Source of the DNA: Anaerolineaceae bacterium | GTDB lineage: Bacteria > Chloroflexota > Anaerolineae > Anaerolineales > Anaerolineaceae | DNA length: 24,940 bases | Assembly: GCA_011620465.1 (NCBI GenBank) | Contig: WOZC01000010.1 | Location: forward strand, 1 to 24,940 | Reading direction: 5' to 3' | In this document: positions 22,041-24,940 of the stretch, piece after piece | How positions within the stretch are numbered: position 1 is the stretch's first letter | How the letters are laid out: each line of letters begins with the position of its first letter | Program-made: the position numbers and the translations under genes | The notes under the pieces: generated by a model | Databases searched by the model: none | The model's input: the letters and a program-made list of their open reading frames with translations, nothing else | Told to the model about the DNA's origin: nothing

Positions 22041-23087
22041 TCAATTTACTAAGTTATCAGACACCAACCCGGACATCAACTCCGCGACATAGCGAATGGT
22101 GCTGATAGTCTGGCTATAAGGCATGCGCATGGGACCAAGGATGCCGAGGGCACCGGAAAGTTGGTCCGGGATGCCATAACGAGTCAGGATGACCGAACAG
22201 TTCTGCAGTTGCTGCCAGGTGTTTTCACCGCCGATCAGCACTTGCACGCCGCCGATTTCTTCAGTTAGCACCGTTCTTGCGATAAGGTCATCGAGCATAG
22301 GACGCTCTTCCAGGAATCGCAAGGGGGAATTGTCGGAGCTGTGGTCTGAAAATTCAGGTTCAGCCAAGATATTGGACAATCCATCCAAATATAGCTCACC
22401 TGTAACCAACTGGCTGGCAAGGCTTAGCTGCTCGATTACAGCTGCAATTACCTGGTTGACCACAGGATCCGGAAGAATGGGCAACTTTTTGATTTGTTCA
22501 ACACTGGCATTTTCGCAAATATGATTGATCTGAGCTGCAATTTGAGAAAGCTGCTCCTGGCTGCGAATGGCATCCAGAGAAAGAATTTGCTGCTGGATCT
22601 CTCCGCCGACCAAAACGAGTACCATCAAGACCTGCGAGGCACGTGTCGCAATCAGTTCCAGGTGCTTGAAAGTCACTTTTTCACTATGGGGGGCAGTAAC
22701 GATCGAAACCGCTTGTGATTGGTTGGCAAGTACGGAAGCTGCCAGGGGAAGCCAATATTCCAGTCCTTTGCGGGATTGATAGAATTGGTGGGCGATTGTG
22801 TTGCGCATAGCCGATGGCAGCGAGGTGTGTTGAACCAGGTTGCTGACAAAAAAGCGGTAGCCCTCCTCGGTCGGAACGCGACCAGCAGAAGTATGGGGCT
22901 GGCGCAGAAAGCCCAGCTCCGTAAGCGTGTTCATCTCGTTCCGCACTGTGGCTGAACTGATCTTCAGGTTGTAGCCGCTGATCAGAGATTTGGACGCAAC
23001 CGGTTGAGCCGTACGGGTGTGTTCGTGTACGACTAAGGAAAGAATGATTTTTTGTCGGTCGGTTAGTTCGTTCATCTTTTTCTTCAT
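22041..23087 (-). CDS. hrcA: Heat-inducible transcription repressor HrcA
   Basis: HrcA represses chaperone operons by binding CIRCE and depends on GroEL-type folding for activity. The N-terminal winged helix (about 1-75) includes ELTDRQKIILSLVV, ISSATVRNEMNTLTELGFL and the signature HTSAGRVPTEEGYRFFV. The central GAF-like dimer domain ends in LGPMRMPYSQTISTIRYVAEL, also typical. I start at the ATG ending at 23087 (about 348 residues). That codon is only two bases from CIRCE and has no ribosome site; the next ATG (ending at 23075, MNELTDRQ) has only a weak AAGAAAAAG before it. A TTG inside CIRCE is rejected. It is first in the operon and so autoregulated. Confidence 0.95.
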   Translation of the reverse strand: MKKKMNELTDRQKIILSLVVHEHTRTAQPVASKSLISGYNLKISSATVRNEMNTLTELGFLRQPHTSAGRVPTEEGYRFFVSNLVQHTSLPSAMRNTIAHQFYQSRKGLEYWLPLAASVLANQSQAVSIVTAPHSEKVTFKHLELIATRASQVLMVLVLVGGEIQQQILSLDAIRSQEQLSQIAAQINHICENASVEQIKKLPILPDPVVNQVIAAVIEQLSLASQLVTGELYLDGLSNILAEPEFSDHSSDNSPLRFLEERPMLDDLIARTVLTEEIGGVQVLIGGENTWQQLQNCSVILTRYGIPDQLSGALGILGPMRMPYSQTISTIRYVAELMSGLVSDNLVN

Positions 23088-23089
23088 AA

Positions 23090-23116
23090 TTAGCACTCTC
23101 AAGCCGAGAGTGCTAA
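23090..23116 (-). promoter_or_regulatory. CIRCE operator (HrcA binding site)
   Basis: The perfect consensus arms TTAGCACTC (23090-23098) and GAGTGCTAA (23108-23116) flank a 9-base spacer. It lies between the promoter and hrcA, within the transcribed leader. Confidence 0.98.
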
Positions 23117-23129
23117 TCTTTTCGATTTA

Positions 23130-23158
23130 ATGTTACCATGCGGTAATTTCCTCGTCAA
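23130..23158 (-). promoter_or_regulatory. Extended sigma-A promoter of the hrcA-grpE-dnaK-dnaJ-prmA operon
   Basis: On the minus strand, TTGACG (23158-23153), a 17-base spacer and TAACAT (23135-23130) with TGG directly before the -10 form a strong extended promoter. Transcription would begin near 23124, just before CIRCE. Confidence 0.85.
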
Positions 23159-23236
23159 GAAAAGGATACCGAACGATGGTTAATTTTGTGTTAGAAGATG
23201 ATTGTTTGTAATACTACCGCTCGAAAAGCACTTCGA

Positions 23237-24271
23237 TTAAGATGACAAAAGTCGATCCGAAACCACCTGGACCACATGTCGGTCAATGCCGCCGAGGCGG
23301 TATTTATATTCCTCACCCCCACGCATCAAATCGACTTCGTCCAATCCGTTCTCAATTGCCCATTGGATCAATTTGACCAGCAGCACCCAGCCTGGGGAGG
23401 CTTTGGAGTATTCCGGGTCCCAACCTGTGTTGTAGACCCATAATTTATTGTCATCGATGAAGTTTAAATAGGTAGCAGCTTTCTTCCCATCCAATTTCAG
23501 GCTCGCCAGGTTCAAACATCCGGCTTTCTGGGCAGCCACAGCAAGATCCAGCAGGAATTGTTCAGTCAGCGGGGTCAGAAATTCTGCCTTCTCTTTTTCA
23601 TTACGCATTAACTCGATAAAGTGATTCATGTCATCGGTGATACTGGCTGGATTTTCCGAAAAAACGAGCTCAGCCTGGTGATCATGCTCAAGATTGCGTT
23701 CTTTTCGGCGTACTTCGTGGCGTTGTTTCTTGCTTAGAGATTGAAGGTACTGATCCCAATTGGCAGGCAGATGGATCCCGGGAGCTGGTTGCAGTACCTT
23801 CATACCATAATCACGCTGTCTACCTTGACAAAGACCCTCCAACAGAGCAATGGTCGCTGAATCATTCTGGATATTCGCCAATTCCAGCCGTTTTGTCTTG
23901 ATATTCGGGTTCTCATCAATAAAATCCAAAAGATTGCTGAGAAAGGTTTCTAATTTTTCTGGCAGGCAGATAAAATCGAGGTAATCCGTCACCTCAATTT
24001 GACCGATGAAACGAAGCGCAGGCTCCGACCCGTCTCTTTGGGAGGAGAAGAAAGGGGCGATTCCTACCAAATTTCCATTTTCCCTGGCAGTGATGATCTT
24101 TAGGGTCGAATTTTCCTTAGGCCACTCGCCACCGCCACAAGTCTTCCACCAATTGAACAAATACCAAAACTCCAGGAAAGGATAGGCGCGAAAACTGGCA
24201 GCAACTAATTCGTCCCATTCGGGGCGAAGCGCTTCCCACTCTTTTTCACTCGTTATAAGGTTCAATTCCAT
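23237..24271 (-). CDS. BioF2/FemAB-like GNAT acetyltransferase
   Basis: This 344-residue protein has the two-lobed architecture of the BioF2-like acetyltransferase group, often labelled CelD/BcsL-type and related to FemAB transferases. An N-terminal lobe starts ITSEKEWEALRPEWDELV and has PFLEFWYLFNWWKTCG. The second lobe begins with YLQSLSKKQRHEVRRKERNLE and has AATYLNFIDDNKLWVYNTGWDPEYSKASPGWVLLVKLIQWAIENGLDEVDLMRGGEEYKYRLGG; key landmarks are SPGWVLL and DLMRGGEEYK. Relatives act in exopolysaccharide or cell-wall modification; the acceptor here is unknown. I start at the ATG ending at 24271; the frame is open 17 codons further, without a ribosome site. A TATAAT lies just upstream. It is transcribed toward the hrcA promoter and is divergent from the next gene. 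Confidence 0.85.
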   Translation of the reverse strand: MELNLITSEKEWEALRPEWDELVAASFRAYPFLEFWYLFNWWKTCGGGEWPKENSTLKIITARENGNLVGIAPFFSSQRDGSEPALRFIGQIEVTDYLDFICLPEKLETFLSNLLDFIDENPNIKTKRLELANIQNDSATIALLEGLCQGRQRDYGMKVLQPAPGIHLPANWDQYLQSLSKKQRHEVRRKERNLEHDHQAELVFSENPASITDDMNHFIELMRNEKEKAEFLTPLTEQFLLDLAVAAQKAGCLNLASLKLDGKKAATYLNFIDDNKLWVYNTGWDPEYSKASPGWVLLVKLIQWAIENGLDEVDLMRGGEEYKYRLGGIDRHVVQVVSDRLLSS

Positions 24272-24278
24272 GCACGAA

Positions 24279-24284
24279 ATTATA
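24279..24284 (-). promoter_or_regulatory. -10 box of the BioF2-like gene
   Basis: A perfect TATAAT on the minus strand ends seven bases before the ATG, so the message would be nearly leaderless if this start is right. No clear -35 box is present. Confidence 0.4.
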
Positions 24285-24348
24285 CTCTCTGGCACGAATT
24301 GTGTACTGTATGTACCAGGCATAATTGCATTTAAAGAAAAGGTAAATT

Positions 24349-24940
24349 ATGAAATTTGACCTCACAATTTTCCAACCCGACGGGCAGCACGCTACCCTGA
24401 CAGCCTTTGACAGCCCAAAACAGAGAATCAGGGGAAGGGAAGCTGATCTGCTATTGGTTTTCCTCAGCCTGAAAAACAACGCTGAGCCTGCTGATTCTTT
24501 GAAAAAAGAATTGGAAGGATTGTCAAATGATTTTTTTAAGACGAGCGGTTCGGTTACGAAAGCAATTCGGGAGTTTGTAGATGGGTTGAACCGTTCTTTT
24601 TTACAAAAGAACCACCGTTTCGATCAACCCGAAACCTGGCAAACAGGCAGCCTGTCGTTGGGAGTGATCCATCAAGACACGTTATTCCTTGCCCAGGTTG
24701 GCGCAAGCCATGCGCTTGTTCTTTCGGATGGAAAAGTGGAAGCATTTTTCGATGAAACACTTGATCAACGCGGTTTGGGCGTTGCCACTGTAACCAATCT
24801 GCGCTATTACCAATTGCCATTGAAAGGAAATGAGACCGTTGTTTTCAGCCAGCCGCTTGAAAAAGAGACGATAGATTTGGAGGACATCTCCCTGTTGGTT
24901 GGTGAATTGACGCTCAGGTCTGAAGAAAACCAACCCCTTG
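24349..24940 (+). CDS. PP2C-like (degenerate phosphatase fold) protein, partial at the window edge
   Basis: An open frame begins at the ATG at 24349, with AAAAGG six bases upstream, and runs without a stop to the end of the window (197 codons visible). The order of segments recalls a PP2C/PPM fold: SLSLGVIHQDTLFLAQVGAS (about 103-122), then HALVLSDGKVEAFF, GLGVATVTNLRYYQLPLKGNETVVFSQPL. In active PP2C proteins the equivalent of VGAS is VGDS, with a metal-binding aspartate; here it is alanine. An active enzyme is therefore unlikely as judged from the visible part. The first ~95 residues include a long helix-rich stretch. Such proteins might act as scaffolds or sensors. It is divergent from the BioF2-like gene across 77 bases. 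Family assignment is tentative. Confidence 0.6.
   Translation, partial: MKFDLTIFQPDGQHATLTAFDSPKQRIRGREADLLLVFLSLKNNAEPADSLKKELEGLSNDFFKTSGSVTKAIREFVDGLNRSFLQKNHRFDQPETWQTGSLSLGVIHQDTLFLAQVGASHALVLSDGKVEAFFDETLDQRGLGVATVTNLRYYQLPLKGNETVVFSQPLEKETIDLEDISLLVGELTLRSEENQPL

Noticed and set aside
23100..23102. TTG start of hrcA inside CIRCE
   Set aside because: It would place coding sequence in the operator and has no ribosome site; ATG starts lie downstream.

Overview
The window reads as a chromosomal segment of an Anaerolineae-like member of the Chloroflexota. This assignment is an inference from protein style (two Pro/Thr-linker lipoproteins carrying NBR1-type Ig-like domains, a YvcK homologue with its own membrane segments), from gene grouping and from moderate base composition; no rRNA or other marker is present to prove it. 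Almost all of it is housekeeping DNA. I see no CRISPR array, transposase, integrase, tRNA or rRNA.

Layout, left to right. (1) 1-6918, + strand: membrane-anchored YvcK/CofD-like protein, gap, pgk, two paralogous NBR1-domain lipoproteins and tpiA. Three glycolytic enzymes that act close together are thus interleaved with two envelope lipoproteins. Hairpins or terminators follow every gene from gap onward, so this is a cluster rather than a single transcript. (2) 6919-7598: a 680-base non-coding stretch holding the tpiA terminator, an orphan promoter-like site, two copies of a short intergenic repeat, a good sigma-A promoter and a complete T-box leader with a UUC (Phe) specifier. (3) 7599-11902, + strand: pheS, pheT and two small DsrE-type proteins (one is a YedF C-terminal domain standing alone). 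(4) 12013-14116, - strand: DUF368 (PopT-type) membrane protein, PadR-type regulator and a small cupin; the last two are almost certainly one operon. (5) 14221-17443: a YitT-family membrane protein (+), a GNAT acetyltransferase (-), and a secreted M23-like protein (+) whose signal peptide appears to be cut off from its start codon by a one-base frameshift. (6) 17440-23087, - strand: the heat-shock operon hrcA-grpE-dnaK-dnaJ-prmA behind an extended sigma-A promoter and a perfect CIRCE operator. (7) 23237-24940: a BioF2/FemAB-like acetyltransferase (-) and, divergently, the 5' part of a PP2C-like protein that has lost a catalytic-type aspartate and runs off the window.

How they work together. 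gap, pgk and tpiA give the triose-phosphate part of glycolysis/gluconeogenesis, and YvcK is known in other bacteria as a factor linking carbon source use to envelope growth. DUF368, the lipoproteins and the M23-like protein also point to the envelope. pheST is controlled by uncharged tRNA-Phe through the T-box. The chaperone operon is controlled by HrcA through CIRCE.

The points that most deserve a second look are the broken or hidden signal peptide and missing zinc ligand of the M23-like protein, the lipoprotein pair inside the glycolytic cluster, the stand-alone YedF domain with a DsrE partner behind pheT, the degenerate PP2C-like protein, and the repeat pair upstream of the T-box. I did not find convincing evidence of a wholly new multi-gene system.
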